A DNA stretch of 64,000 bases from Microbacterium ureisolvens (GCF_015278315.1 NZ_JADIJE010000014.1:57551-121550), one strand, 5' to 3'. Counted from the first letter of the stretch, positions 35,983 to 45,937 are shown. Numbers and translations: made by a program. Notes: generated by a model from the sequence alone, not told the origin.

Positions 35983-37425
35983 ATGACACCGCACGATGTT
36001 CCAGATGTACCGGTCTGGACGGCCGTCCTGGACGAACTCGTGCGAGACGATCGCATCACCCCGCAGCTGCATGGCTTCATCAACCTGGCGGTGCCGCAGG
36101 GCGTGATGGGCGGGACGCTGTATCTCGACGTCCCGAACGACCTCACCGCCGCGCAGTTCACCAAGCGCATGCGGGCTCCGATCCTCGAAGCGCTCACCCG
36201 CGTCGCCGAGGACGTCCAGGATCCCGCGTCGAACTTCCGCGTCGTCGTGAACCCCGAGCTCGCGGACGCGCACCTGACCGCACCCATCCCGATCGCGTCG
36301 ACGGCGACCGCTGCACCCGTCATGCAGAGCCCGGCCCCCGTCGGGCGCGCGCCGCTGGAAGAACCGGTGGACACGGCATCCGTCTCGCGCAGCGACACCC
36401 GGCTCAACCCGAAGTACACGTTCGACAACTTCGTCATCGGTCAGTCCAACCGCTTCGCCCATGCCGCCGCGGTCGCCGTCGCCGAGGCGCCGGCCAAGGC
36501 GTACAACCCGCTGTTCATCTACGGCGACTCGGGCCTGGGCAAGACCCACCTCCTCCACGCGATCGGCGACTACGCGCTGAGCCTCTACGCCGGCATCCGC
36601 GTCAGGTACGTCTCGAGCGAGGAGTTCACGAACGACTTCATCAACTCGATCGCCAACAACCGCGGCTCGGCATTCCAGGCACGGTATCGGGATGTCGACA
36701 TCCTCCTCATCGACGACATCCAGTTCCTGCAGGGGCGCGCCGAGACGCAGGAGGCGTTCTTCCACACCTTCAACCAGCTGCACGACCACGACAAGCAGGT
36801 CGTGATCACCAGCGACGTGCCGCCGAAGCACCTCACCGGCTTCGAGGACCGCATGCGCAGCCGCTTCGAGTGGGGCCTCATCACCGACGTGCAGGCGCCC
36901 GACCTCGAGACGCGCATCGCGATCCTCCGCAAGAAGGCGCAGTCCGAGAGGCTGCACATCCCCGACGAGGTGCTCGAGTACATCGCCACCGTCGTCTCCA
37001 GCAACATCCGCGAGCTCGAGGGCGCCCTCATCCGCGTCTCGGCGTTCGCGAGCCTCAATCGCTCGACGCTCGACATGTCGCTCGCGCAGACGGTGCTGCG
37101 CGACATCGTCGATCAGGACGACGCCAACGTCATCTCGCCGACCGACATCATCACGGCCACGGCGGCCTACTTCAAGCTCACCGTCGACGATCTGTACGGC
37201 TCGAGCCGGTCCCAGCAGGTCGCGCAGGCCCGCCAGATCGCCATGTATCTGTGCCGTGAGCGCACGAGCCTCTCGCTGCCCAAGATCGGGCAGCTCTTCG
37301 GCAACCGCGACCACACCACGGTCATGTACGCGTACAAGAAGATCAGCGAGCTCATGAAGGAGCGCCGCTCGATCTACAACCAGGTCACGGAGATCACCGC
37401 GCAGCTCGGCCGCAACGGTCGCTGA
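35983..37425 (+). CDS. dnaA: Chromosomal replication initiator DnaA
   Basis: 480 residues. Domain I at about 1-85, a linker, the AAA+ domain with GDSGLGKTHLLHAIG (about 180-194) and VDILLIDDIQFLQGRAETQE, the arginine/sensor region, and domain IV ending in LFGNRDHTTVMYAYKKI, the DnaA-box helix-turn-helix. It unwinds oriC. ATG 35983 follows GGGGGGCC. oriC with several boxes lies directly downstream. Confidence 0.98.
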   Translation: MTPHDVPDVPVWTAVLDELVRDDRITPQLHGFINLAVPQGVMGGTLYLDVPNDLTAAQFTKRMRAPILEALTRVAEDVQDPASNFRVVVNPELADAHLTAPIPIASTATAAPVMQSPAPVGRAPLEEPVDTASVSRSDTRLNPKYTFDNFVIGQSNRFAHAAAVAVAEAPAKAYNPLFIYGDSGLGKTHLLHAIGDYALSLYAGIRVRYVSSEEFTNDFINSIANNRGSAFQARYRDVDILLIDDIQFLQGRAETQEAFFHTFNQLHDHDKQVVITSDVPPKHLTGFEDRMRSRFEWGLITDVQAPDLETRIAILRKKAQSERLHIPDEVLEYIATVVSSNIRELEGALIRVSAFASLNRSTLDMSLAQTVLRDIVDQDDANVISPTDIITATAAYFKLTVDDLYGSSRSQQVAQARQIAMYLCRERTSLSLPKIGQLFGNRDHTTVMYAYKKISELMKERRSIYNQVTEITAQLGRNGR

Positions 37426-37903
37426 CGTTCCCCTACCGCACCAGATGGGTCCTCGCGTTACGACGCGCGGACCCATCGGCGCATATGCCCGAAGAAGTTC
37501 TTGACACCCGCCGCAGGCAGGGCCATCATTTCGGTTCTTCACAGTGTGGAAAACCTGTGGATAACTCTCACAAGCTGCGGAAACGGCTGTGAACGGCGGT
37601 CGAACGCCTGTGGATGAATGACGGATGCCGGAGGCACCGGCATCCGTCTCTCCGGAGTCCATCCGCAGCCGGTCCACAACTCACACTCTTGTGGTTTCCA
37701 TGTGCCGACTGGCAACGCGACGGTTGTCCACAGTTTCCACAGCCGTTAACACCATGACAAGAAATCTCTTTGATGAAACCCGTCCGATCACCTTTGCGGT
37801 GGACAGCGGATCGGGCTCATCTCGGACTGGCAATCTTCGGGGCTGGCACTAGCATGAGAACCCCGAGCCCGCAGACTGCGGGACTGCTGCAGAGGGAGCG
37901 TTC
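37426..37903. other. oriC: oriC, dnaA-dnaN intergenic region
   Basis: 478 bp. DnaA boxes: TGTGGAAAA 37545-37553 and TGTGGATAA 37556-37564 (reverse of TTTTCCACA and TTATCCACA), TGTGGATGA 37609-37617, TTGTCCACA 37724-37732 and GTTTCCACA 37733-37741; weaker ones at 37670 and 37690. The stretch from 37743 to 37775 (TTAACACCATGACAAGAAAT) is locally A/T-rich and is a candidate unwinding element. Orientation and position between dnaA and dnaN are standard. Confidence 0.93.
37444..37477 (+). terminator. Hairpin after dnaA
   Basis: GATGGGTCC and GGACCCATC flank an inner CGCG/CGCG stem. It starts 18 bp after the dnaA stop; no T-run follows, so terminator function is likely but not certain. Confidence 0.55.
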
Positions 37904-39058
37904 GTGAAGTTCCACGTCAACCGCGATGTGTTCAGCGAAGCCGTGTCGTTCGTCGTCAAGCTCCTCCCGCAGCGCAACCCCCAGCCGATCCTCGCCGGCG
38001 TGCTGATCGAGGCCACCGAAGAAGGCCTGTCGCTCGCCGCCTTCGACTACGAGGCGTCGGCGCGTACGACGATCGAGGCCACGGTCGATGAGCCGGGCAC
38101 GATCCTGGTCCACGGCCGCCTGCTCTCCGACATCGCCAGCCGCCTGCCGAACGCCCCGATCCAGATCGAAGTCGATGAGGACGGCGGCATCCTGCTGACC
38201 TGCGGCTCCGCCCGGTTCACGCTCGCCTCGATGCCGGTGCAGGAGTACCCGGCGATCCCCGAGGTCACGGGTGACTCCGGCCTCGTGCCGGCCGAAGACT
38301 TCGCGACCGCCATCGCGCAGGTAGCCTTCGCCGCCTCGCGCGACGACGTCACCCCCGTGCTCACCGGCGTGCAGCTCGAGGTGTCGGGCACGACCCTCAG
38401 CCTCGTCGCCACCGACCGCTACCGCGTCGCACTCCGCGACATCCCGTGGGACGGCGGCGGTGCCGCGTCCGACGAGTCGACGACCGCGCTCGTCCCCGCC
38501 CGCACCCTCACCGAGGTCGGCAAGACCTTTGCACACGGCGGCGACATCTCGATCGCCTTCTCGGGATCTGGCGACCGCGAGATCATCGCCTTCACCGCCG
38601 GCAACAAGACCGTGACGTCGCTGCTCATCAAGGGCAACTTCCCGCCGGTGCGTCGCCTGTTCCCCGAGCAGACCGAGCACCACGCGGTCGTCAACACCGC
38701 CGAGCTCGCCGAGGCCGTGCGCCGGGTGTCCCTCGTGCTCGACCGTTCGGCGCCGCTGCGGTTCACCTTCACGACCGACAGCGTGTCGATGGATGCCTCG
38801 GGCACCGAGCAGGCGCGCGCCACCGAGTCCGTCGACGCGACGCTGCTCGGCGGCGACGAAGTGACGCTCGGCCTGAACCCGCAGTACCTGCTGGAGTCGC
38901 TCGGCGCGGTGAAGAGCGAGTTCGTGCGGATCACGTTCACCTCGAGCGAGAACGCGAACAAGCTGAGCCCCGTGCTCATCACGCCGCAGACCTCGGTCGA
39001 CCGCGCCGGTTCGGACTCCTTCCGCTACCTGCTGCAGCCGAACCTCCTCCTGCGCTGA
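37904..39058 (+). CDS. dnaN: DNA polymerase III sliding clamp
   Basis: 384 residues, GTG start after AGAGGGAG. Three clamp domains: VKLLPQRNPQPILAGVLIEA, then SGLVPAEDFATAIAQVAFAA with TDRYRVALRD, and finally KLSPVLITPQTSV. The protein ends FRYLLQPNLLLR; the usual MPMR-type end is replaced by this text. It keeps polymerase on DNA. A gnd gene, common after dnaN in mycobacteria and streptomycetes, is absent. Confidence 0.97.
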   Translation: MKFHVNRDVFSEAVSFVVKLLPQRNPQPILAGVLIEATEEGLSLAAFDYEASARTTIEATVDEPGTILVHGRLLSDIASRLPNAPIQIEVDEDGGILLTCGSARFTLASMPVQEYPAIPEVTGDSGLVPAEDFATAIAQVAFAASRDDVTPVLTGVQLEVSGTTLSLVATDRYRVALRDIPWDGGGAASDESTTALVPARTLTEVGKTFAHGGDISIAFSGSGDREIIAFTAGNKTVTSLLIKGNFPPVRRLFPEQTEHHAVVNTAELAEAVRRVSLVLDRSAPLRFTFTTDSVSMDASGTEQARATESVDATLLGGDEVTLGLNPQYLLESLGAVKSEFVRITFTSSENANKLSPVLITPQTSVDRAGSDSFRYLLQPNLLLR

Positions 39059-39133
39059 CCGTTCTCTTCACCCCGCCTCTCGACCGACTCAGCCTCGCGG
39101 TGGTCGAACCCGAGGTCGGGCAGATGCCGGCGA

Positions 39134-39224
39134 GCGGATCATCCGGAGAGCGCGCGGGCTCGGGACTGGCGGGCGCCACCGGCGACGCCGATGCCGCGGG
39201 TACGCGCGCCGGAGGATGATCCGC
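39134..39224. repeat. Long inverted repeat between dnaN and recF
   Basis: GCGGATCATCC (39134-39144) pairs with GGATGATCCGC (39214-39224), and GCGCGCG pairs with CGCGCGC further in. The outer stem encloses about 69 bases. A hairpin terminator-like or cruciform structure is possible. Confidence 0.7.
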
Positions 39225-39267
39225 GCAGCGGGGTCGTAGCGTCGGCCCCGATCATTAGGCTTGTCCG

Positions 39268-40533
39268 GTGATCGTGGAGCATCTGAGTCTGGTCGACTTC
39301 CGCAACTATGCGGCCGCCGACGTCGACCTCCGCCCCGGTCCGAACGTGTTCGTCGGCCGCAACGGTCAGGGAAAGACGAACCTGGCCGAGGCCATCGGCT
39401 TCTTCGCGACCCTCGGCTCTCATCGGGTGTCGAACGATGCGCCGATGGTGCGCGATGGCGCGGATGCCGCGATCATCCGGGCTCGCCTCGCCCACGGCGA
39501 GCGTCGTGTGCAGCTCGAAGCCCAGGTCAACCGCCAGGGTTCGAACAAGGCGCGCGTCAACGGCTCCCCTGTGAAGACGGCCGAACTCCCGCGCTACGCC
39601 CAGGTCGTGCTGTTCGCCCCCGAGGATCTGCAGATCGTGCGCGGCGACCCGTCTGCGCGCCGGCGGTTCGCCGATCAGCTGCTGGTGCAGCGCGCACCGC
39701 GCATGGCCGGCGTCATCGCCGACTACGACCGTGTGCTCAAGCAGCGCACGGCCCTGCTGAAGTCTGCGAAGGCCCGCGGGGTCCGCGGCGACGCCCTCTC
39801 GACCCTCGACGTGTGGGACGACAAGCTCGTCACGCTCGGCACGCAGCTCATCGCGGCGCGGCTCGCCCTCGCCGCGGACCTCGCGACGCCGCTCGCCGCC
39901 GCGTACACCGCGATCGCGGGGGCCGATCACCGTCCCGAGATCGAGTGGGCGCTGTCGGTGGCGGGCGCCGACACCGGCGAGGACGGCGATCCGGCGTCGG
40001 CTGCGGCACCTCCCGCCGCGGGGGCCGACACCGCCCCGCACCAGACGTCGACCGAACGGATCGCCGACCTCTTCCGTCAGGCCCTCGCCGCCAAGCGGAC
40101 TTCCGAACTCGAGCGCGGGCTGACGCTCGTCGGTCCGCATCGCGACGACCTGCTGCTGCGGATCCGCGGTCTTCCGGTCAAGGGCTATGCGTCGCACGGC
40201 GAGTCCTGGTCGGTCGCGCTGTCGCTGCGGCTCGCCTCGGCCGAGCTGCTCCGCGCCGATTCGCGCCTGGGCGACCCGGTGCTGATCCTCGACGACGTGT
40301 TCGCCGAGCTCGACGCCGACCGCCGCGCGCGCCTGGCCGGTCTCGCCGGCGGGTACGAGCAGGTGGTGGTGACGGCCGCGGTCGAGGGTGACGTGCCCGA
40401 GGCGCTGCGCGCCCGCATGGTGCGCGTCGAGGCCGGCACCATCGTCGAGCCGGCCGACCCTGCGACAGGCTCAGGGACCGCAGAGCCGGCCGACCCTTCG
40501 ACCAGCTCGGGGACCGGGGCGAACGATGCCTGA
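39268..40533 (+). CDS. recF: DNA replication and repair protein RecF
   Basis: 421 residues, GTG start. VFVGRNGQGKTNLAEAIGF is Walker A, PEDLQIVRGDPSARRRFAD is typical RecF text, and VLILDDVFAELDADRR holds Walker B. It loads RecA at gaps. The end is odd: a 12-residue unit EPADPATGSGTA is repeated as EPADPSTSSGTG, encoded by a 36-bp tandem repeat. The stop overlaps the next gene by eight bases. Confidence 0.95.
   Translation: MIVEHLSLVDFRNYAAADVDLRPGPNVFVGRNGQGKTNLAEAIGFFATLGSHRVSNDAPMVRDGADAAIIRARLAHGERRVQLEAQVNRQGSNKARVNGSPVKTAELPRYAQVVLFAPEDLQIVRGDPSARRRFADQLLVQRAPRMAGVIADYDRVLKQRTALLKSAKARGVRGDALSTLDVWDDKLVTLGTQLIAARLALAADLATPLAAAYTAIAGADHRPEIEWALSVAGADTGEDGDPASAAAPPAAGADTAPHQTSTERIADLFRQALAAKRTSELERGLTLVGPHRDDLLLRIRGLPVKGYASHGESWSVALSLRLASAELLRADSRLGDPVLILDDVFAELDADRRARLAGLAGGYEQVVVTAAVEGDVPEALRARMVRVEAGTIVEPADPATGSGTAEPADPSTSSGTGANDA
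40447..40518. repeat. 36-bp tandem repeat at the recF 3' end
   Basis: Two units at 40447-40482 and 40483-40518. Each contains GACCCTKCGACMRGCTCRGG plus GACC, a word resembling dispersed actinobacterial repeats. It adds a Pro/Ser/Thr/Gly-rich RecF tail. Confidence 0.8.
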
Positions 40534-41071
40534 GTCGTCCGATCAGCAACAGGATGCGGCATCCGTCTCCCGCGCCGAGCCGCCCGCCGACCGCACGGCG
40601 GTGCCGGAGACCATCGCGACCTACCTGCGCCTGCGCGGGCTCGAGCCCTCGGCGCGGTCGTATCGCAAGCGCCGCCGGCGCACCGAGGACGACGAGAACA
40701 TCCCGTTCGCCCCCGGACGCGACCCGCGAGGCGTCGGGGATGTGCTGGCCGACCTGACCCGGGAATCGGGCTGGGACGCGCAGCTGGCCCGTGAGGACGT
40801 GGTGCGTGCGTGGGCCGAGGTCGCCGGAGAAGACACCGCGCGCCACACCCGCCCGGTCGCCTTCTCGGAAGGCACGCTGACCGTTCAGGCCGACTCCACC
40901 GCGTGGGCGAAGCAGCTTCAGCTCATGCGTGCTCAGATCCTCTCGGAGATCGTCCGGCGCTTCCCCGAGGCGGGGGTCGACGCGGTCCGCTTCATCGGGC
41001 CTGACGTCCCCTCCTGGAAATGGGGTCCCAGAACGATTCCAGGGCGGGGCCCGCGCGATACCTACGGATAA
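40526..41071 (+). CDS. DUF721 (DciA-like) protein
   Basis: 181 residues. The N-terminal 45 residues are variable, then IATYLRLRGLEPSARSYRKR with a basic stretch, and the DUF721 core VRAWAEVAGEDTARHTRPVA, GTLTVQADSTAWAKQLQLMR, ILSEIVRRFP. DciA loads or supports the replicative helicase in bacteria lacking DnaC. The recF-DUF721-gyrB order is the actinobacterial standard. ATG lies inside the recF end. Confidence 0.9.
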   Translation: MPESSDQQQDAASVSRAEPPADRTAVPETIATYLRLRGLEPSARSYRKRRRRTEDDENIPFAPGRDPRGVGDVLADLTRESGWDAQLAREDVVRAWAEVAGEDTARHTRPVAFSEGTLTVQADSTAWAKQLQLMRAQILSEIVRRFPEAGVDAVRFIGPDVPSWKWGPRTIPGRGPRDTYG

Positions 41072-41192
41072 GTCACGTCAGGAGCCGTCCGGATCGATTT
41101 CCGGGCCGCACAGGGCCGTAGAAGCCGCGTGATCGGGCCGTTACCCGATAGACTGTCGGGGTCCCGCCGAAGGATTTGGAGCCATCGCGAAG

Positions 41193-43223
41193 ATGACGTC
41201 TGACAACCCCGAGAACGTTTCCGAGGAACCCGAAACGCCCGATCGGGCTCCCAGCGACTACGGGGCAGACGCCATCCAGGTGCTGGAGGGGCTCGAAGCC
41301 GTCCGCAAGCGCCCCGGCATGTACATCGGCTCGACCGGTGAGCGCGGTCTCCACCACCTCGTGTACGAGATCGTCGACAACTCCGTCGACGAGGCCCTCG
41401 CCGGCTTCTGCGACACCATCAACGTCACGATCCTGCCCGACGGCGGCATCCGCTGCGTCGACAACGGTCGCGGCATCCCCGTCGACATCCATCGCACCGA
41501 GGGTCGGTCGACCGTCGAGGTCGTGCTGACCGTTCTGCACGCCGGCGGCAAGTTCGGCGGCGGCGGGTACGCCGTCTCGGGTGGTCTGCACGGCGTCGGC
41601 TCGTCGGTCGTGAACGCACTGTCGACCCGCCTCGATGTCGAGGTGAAGCGCCAGGGCAACGTGTGGCGCCAGTCGTATCGCGACGGCGGCCAGCCGCAGG
41701 CGCCCCTTGCCAAGGGCGAGCCGACCGAAGAGACCGGCACCACGATCGAGTTCTGGCCCGACGACACGATCTTCGAGTCGGTGAACTTCGACTACGACAC
41801 GCTGCGGACACGCTTCCAGCAGACCGCGTTCCTCAACAAGGGCCTGCGCATCACGCTGGCCGACGAGCGGCCCGAGTCGACGTACGTCACGGATGCCGAG
41901 GGCGGCGGCTCCGAGGAGCGCCAGCCGTTCGACGACTTCTACTACGAGCGCGGTCTCGTCGACTACGTCGAGTACCTCAACAAGGTGCGTCACGCCGATG
42001 TCGTCAACGACGAGATCATCGAGATCGAGTCGGAGGACACCGTCCGCCACATCTCGCTCGAGCTCGCGATGCAGTGGACCACGAGCTACACCGAGAACGT
42101 GTTCACCTTCGCCAACACGATCAACACCCACGAGGGCGGCACGCACGAGGAGGGGTTCCGGGCGGCGCTCACCACCCGCATCAACGCCTACGCGCGCGAC
42201 AAGAACCTCCTCAAGGAGAAGGACGACAACCTCACCGGCGACGACATCCGCGAGGGCCTGACCGCCGTCATCTCGGTGAAGCTGTCCGAGCCGCAGTTCG
42301 AGGGCCAGACGAAGACGAAGCTCGGCAACACCGAGGCGAAGGCGTTCGTGCAGAAGGTGGTGGGCGACCAGTTGGCCGACTGGCTCGACCGCAACCCGGT
42401 GCAGGCCAAGCGCGTCATCACGAAGGCGATCGACGCGGCGACGGCGCGCATGGCCGCCCGCAAGGCGCGTGAGACCGCGCGCCGGAAGAGCGTCTTCGAG
42501 TCGGCCGCGATGCCCGACAAGCTCAAGGACTGCACCAGCAAGGACCCGTCGATCAGCGAGATCTTCCTCGTCGAGGGCGACTCGGCCGGCGGTTCGGCGG
42601 TGCAGGGCCGCGACCCGCACACCCAGGCGATCCTGGCGCTGCGCGGCAAGATCCTCAACGTCGAACGCGCCCGGCTCGACAAGGCGCTGGGCAACCGCGA
42701 GGTGCAGGCGATGATCCAGGCCTTCGGCACGGGCATCGGCGAGGACTTCGACATCGACAAGGCGCGCTATCACAAGATCGTGCTGATGGCGGATGCCGAC
42801 GTCGACGGCCAGCACATCACCACGCTGCTGCTCACCATGCTGTTCCGCTACATGCGCGGGCTCATCGAGGCCGGGTTCGTCTACCTCGCGATGCCGCCGC
42901 TGTATCGCCTCAAGTGGACGAATGCGGCGCACGAGTACGTGTACTCCGACAAGGAGCGCGATGCGCTGCTGGCGGACGGCCTCGCGAACGGCAAGCGGAT
43001 CCCCAAGGAGGGCATCCAGCGCTACAAGGGTCTCGGTGAGATGAACGCCAAGGAGCTGTGGGAGACCACGATGGACCACACCACGCGCACGCTCCGCCAG
43101 GTCACCATCGACGACGCGGCCGCCGCCGACGAGATCTTCTCGGTTCTCATGGGCGAGGACGTCGAGTCCCGCCGCACGTTCATCCAGCGCAACGCCAAGG
43201 ACGTCCGCTTCCTCGACATCTGA
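41193..43223 (+). CDS. gyrB: DNA gyrase subunit B
   Basis: 676 residues. IQVLEGLEAVRKRPGMYIGS, HHLVYEIVDNSVDEALAG and GKFGGGGYAVSGGLHGVGSS form the GHKL ATPase part. LVEGDSAGGSAVQGRDP and MADADVDGQHI form the TOPRIM part, and GLGEMNAKELWETTMD the C-terminal end. With GyrA it introduces negative supercoils. The upstream 121 bp should hold its promoter. Confidence 0.98.
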   Translation: MTSDNPENVSEEPETPDRAPSDYGADAIQVLEGLEAVRKRPGMYIGSTGERGLHHLVYEIVDNSVDEALAGFCDTINVTILPDGGIRCVDNGRGIPVDIHRTEGRSTVEVVLTVLHAGGKFGGGGYAVSGGLHGVGSSVVNALSTRLDVEVKRQGNVWRQSYRDGGQPQAPLAKGEPTEETGTTIEFWPDDTIFESVNFDYDTLRTRFQQTAFLNKGLRITLADERPESTYVTDAEGGGSEERQPFDDFYYERGLVDYVEYLNKVRHADVVNDEIIEIESEDTVRHISLELAMQWTTSYTENVFTFANTINTHEGGTHEEGFRAALTTRINAYARDKNLLKEKDDNLTGDDIREGLTAVISVKLSEPQFEGQTKTKLGNTEAKAFVQKVVGDQLADWLDRNPVQAKRVITKAIDAATARMAARKARETARRKSVFESAAMPDKLKDCTSKDPSISEIFLVEGDSAGGSAVQGRDPHTQAILALRGKILNVERARLDKALGNREVQAMIQAFGTGIGEDFDIDKARYHKIVLMADADVDGQHITTLLLTMLFRYMRGLIEAGFVYLAMPPLYRLKWTNAAHEYVYSDKERDALLADGLANGKRIPKEGIQRYKGLGEMNAKELWETTMDHTTRTLRQVTIDDAAAADEIFSVLMGEDVESRRTFIQRNAKDVRFLDI

Positions 43224-43236
43224 CCGGGATGCCTCT

Positions 43237-43275
43237 CCCCGGTCGTTGAGCGAGCGCCAGCGAGACGAAACGAAA
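43237..43275. repeat. Dispersed repeat in the gyrB-gyrA gap
   Basis: CCCCGGTCGTTGAGCGAGCG then CCAGCGAGACGAAACGA. A near-identical copy in inverse orientation is at 57768-57802; the copies differ around the CC. Confidence 0.8.
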
Positions 43276-43291
43276 CGAAGAAAGAGCCACG

Positions 43292-45937
43292 ATGGCAGAC
43301 GACGAGCGTCCCGACCCCAACGCCGACCACGATCACGGCCGCATCGACCAGGTCGACCTGCAGCTGGAGATGCAGCGCAGCTACCTGGACTACGCGATGG
43401 CCGTCATCATCGGCCGCGCGCTGCCCGATGTGCGCGACGGACTGAAGCCCGTCCACCGCCGTGTGATCTACGGCATGTACGACGGCGGCTTCCGCCCCGA
43501 CAAGTCGTTCTCCAAGTGCGCGCGCGTGGTCGGCGAGGTCATGGGCCAGTACCACCCGCACGGCGACTCGGCGATCTACGACGCCCTCGTCCGCCTCGTG
43601 CAGCCGTGGTCGCTGCGATACCCGCTCGCCCAGGGCCAGGGCAACTTCGGCTCGCCCGGCAACATGGGCGCCGCCGCGCCGCGGTACACCGAGACCAAGA
43701 TGGCTCAGCTCGCGCTCGAGATGGTGCGCGACATCGAAGAGGAGACCGTCGACTTCCAGCCGAACTACGACGGCCAGACCCAGGAGCCGTCGGTGCTGCC
43801 GTCGCGGTTCCCGAACCTGCTGGTCAACGGTTCGGTCGGCATCGCGGTCGGCATGGCCACGAACATCCCGCCGCACAACCTCCGCGAGGTGGCCGACGGC
43901 GCGCTGTGGGCGCTCGAGCACCCCGAGGCCTCGCGCGAGGAGCTGCTCGAGGCGCTCATGGAGCGCATCCCGGGCCCCGACTTCCCGACCGGCGCGCAGA
44001 TCCTCGGCACCAAGGGCATCCGCGAGGCGTACCGCACCGGGCGCGGCTCCATCACGATGCGCGCGGTCGTCTCGATCGAAGAGATCCAGGGCCGCACGTG
44101 CCTGGTGATCACCGAGCTGCCGTACCAGGTCAACCCCGACAACCTCGCCGTCAAGATCGGCGACCTCGCCCGCGACGGCAAGATCACCGGCATCGCCGAC
44201 ATCCGCGACGAGACGTCCGACCGCACCGGCCAGCGCCTCGTCGTGGTGCTGAAGCGGGATGCCGTCGCCAAGGTCGTCCTGAACAACCTGTACAAGCACA
44301 CCCAGCTGCAGGAGAACTTCGGCGCGAACATGCTCGCGATCGTCGACAGCGTGCCGCGCACGCTGTCGCTCGACGGCTTCATCTCGCTGTGGCTCGACCA
44401 CCAGATCGACGTCATCGTGCGCCGCACCGCCTACCGCCTGCGCAAGGCCGAGGAGCGGATGCACATCCTGCGCGGCTACCTCAAGGCGCTCGATGCGCTC
44501 GACGAGGTCATCGCGCTCATCCGCCGATCGCCCTCCGCGCAGGAGGCCAACGAGGGTCTGCAGCAGCTCCTCGACGTCGACGAGGTTCAGGCCGACGCGA
44601 TCCTGCAGCTGCAGCTGCGTCGCCTGGCCGCCCTCGAGCGCCAGAAGATCATCGACGAGGCCGCCGAGCTGGAGCTCCAGATCGCCGACTTCCAGGAGAT
44701 CCTCGCCACGCCGCAGCGTCAGCGCGACATCGTGCGCGACGAGCTGACGGCCATCGTCGAGAAGTTCGGCGACGAGCGCCGCACGCACATCCTGCACGGC
44801 TTCGACGGCGACATGTCGATGGAAGACCTGATCCCCGAAGAGGAGATGGTCATCTCCGTCACCCGCGACGGGTACATCAAGCGCACCCGCAGCGACAACT
44901 ACCGCCAGCAGCACCGCGGCGGCAAGGGCGTCAAGGGCGCGCAGCTGCGCGCCGACGACGTCGTCGAGCACTTCTTCGTCACGACGACGCACCACTGGCT
45001 GCTGTTCTTCACCAACAAGGGCCGTGTGTACCGCGCCAAGGCGTACGAGGTGCCCGAGGCCGGTCGCGACGCGAAGGGCCAGCACGTCGCGAACCTGCTC
45101 GCCCTCCAGCCCGACGAGGAGATCGCGCAGATCCTCGACATCCGCGACTACTCGGTCGCGACGTACCTGGTGCTCGCCACGCGCAGCGGCCTGGTGAAGA
45201 AGACGCGCCTCACCGAGTACGACACCAACCGCCAGGGCGGCATCATCGCCATCAAGATCCGCGGCCAGGTGCCAGACGAGGGCGACGAGGTCGAGGCCGG
45301 CCCCGAGGACGAGGTCGTCAGCGCGCTGCTGGTCGACGAGGGCGACGACATCCTCCTCATCAGCCGCCACGGCATGTCACTGCGCTTCTCGGCGACCGAT
45401 TCCGCGCTTCGCCCGATGGGCCGCTCGACCTCGGGCGTGAAGGGTATGGACTTCCGCGCCGGCGACAGCCTGCTGTCGGCGTCGGTCGCCACCGACTCCG
45501 GCTACGTGTTCGTCGTCACCGAGGGCGGCTACGCGAAGCGCACCGCGGTGGACCAGTACCGCGTGCAGAACCGTGGCGGACTGGGCATCAAGGTGGCCAA
45601 GCTGAGCGAGGATCGGGGCGATCTCGCGGGCGGTCTGATCGTCTCGGAGGACGACGAGGTCTTGGTGGTTCTTGCCAGCGGCAAGGTGGTACGCTCTGCC
45701 GTGGCCGAGGTCCCCGCCAAGGGTCGAGACACGATGGGTGTCGTGTTCGCCCGCTCCGGCGACGACGATCGCATCCTCGCTATCGCTCGCAACGGCGAAC
45801 GCGGCCTGGCTGAAGAAACCGAGGACGCATCCCCCGACGGCGCCGCAGAAGCTCCATCCCCCGAGACCGCTGCAGAGAACGACGCTGCCGGGCCGGACGC
45901 CTCGCCCGATACCCCCGAAGAGAGCACTGACGCATGA
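43292..45937 (+). CDS. gyrA: DNA gyrase subunit A
   Basis: 881 residues. The catalytic Tyr is in APRYTETKMAQLALE; the quinolone-determining region reads YHPHGDSAIYDALVR with Ser at the E. coli position 83 (mycobacteria have Ala there). A C-terminal beta-propeller follows (VISVTRDGYIKRTRSDNYR, HRGGKGVKG). The last 60 residues are an acidic Pro/Ala-rich tail. The stop overlaps the DUF3566 start. Confidence 0.98.
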   Translation: MADDERPDPNADHDHGRIDQVDLQLEMQRSYLDYAMAVIIGRALPDVRDGLKPVHRRVIYGMYDGGFRPDKSFSKCARVVGEVMGQYHPHGDSAIYDALVRLVQPWSLRYPLAQGQGNFGSPGNMGAAAPRYTETKMAQLALEMVRDIEEETVDFQPNYDGQTQEPSVLPSRFPNLLVNGSVGIAVGMATNIPPHNLREVADGALWALEHPEASREELLEALMERIPGPDFPTGAQILGTKGIREAYRTGRGSITMRAVVSIEEIQGRTCLVITELPYQVNPDNLAVKIGDLARDGKITGIADIRDETSDRTGQRLVVVLKRDAVAKVVLNNLYKHTQLQENFGANMLAIVDSVPRTLSLDGFISLWLDHQIDVIVRRTAYRLRKAEERMHILRGYLKALDALDEVIALIRRSPSAQEANEGLQQLLDVDEVQADAILQLQLRRLAALERQKIIDEAAELELQIADFQEILATPQRQRDIVRDELTAIVEKFGDERRTHILHGFDGDMSMEDLIPEEEMVISVTRDGYIKRTRSDNYRQQHRGGKGVKGAQLRADDVVEHFFVTTTHHWLLFFTNKGRVYRAKAYEVPEAGRDAKGQHVANLLALQPDEEIAQILDIRDYSVATYLVLATRSGLVKKTRLTEYDTNRQGGIIAIKIRGQVPDEGDEVEAGPEDEVVSALLVDEGDDILLISRHGMSLRFSATDSALRPMGRSTSGVKGMDFRAGDSLLSASVATDSGYVFVVTEGGYAKRTAVDQYRVQNRGGLGIKVAKLSEDRGDLAGGLIVSEDDEVLVVLASGKVVRSAVAEVPAKGRDTMGVVFARSGDDDRILAIARNGERGLAEETEDASPDGAAEAPSPETAAENDAAGPDASPDTPEESTDA

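Noticed and set aside
41073..45370. Long leftward open frames opposite gyrB and gyrA (668 and 782 codons)
   Set aside because: They are mirror frames of strongly coding genes with the same codon bias; translations are Val, Asp, Glu, Arg and Leu-rich without motifs.
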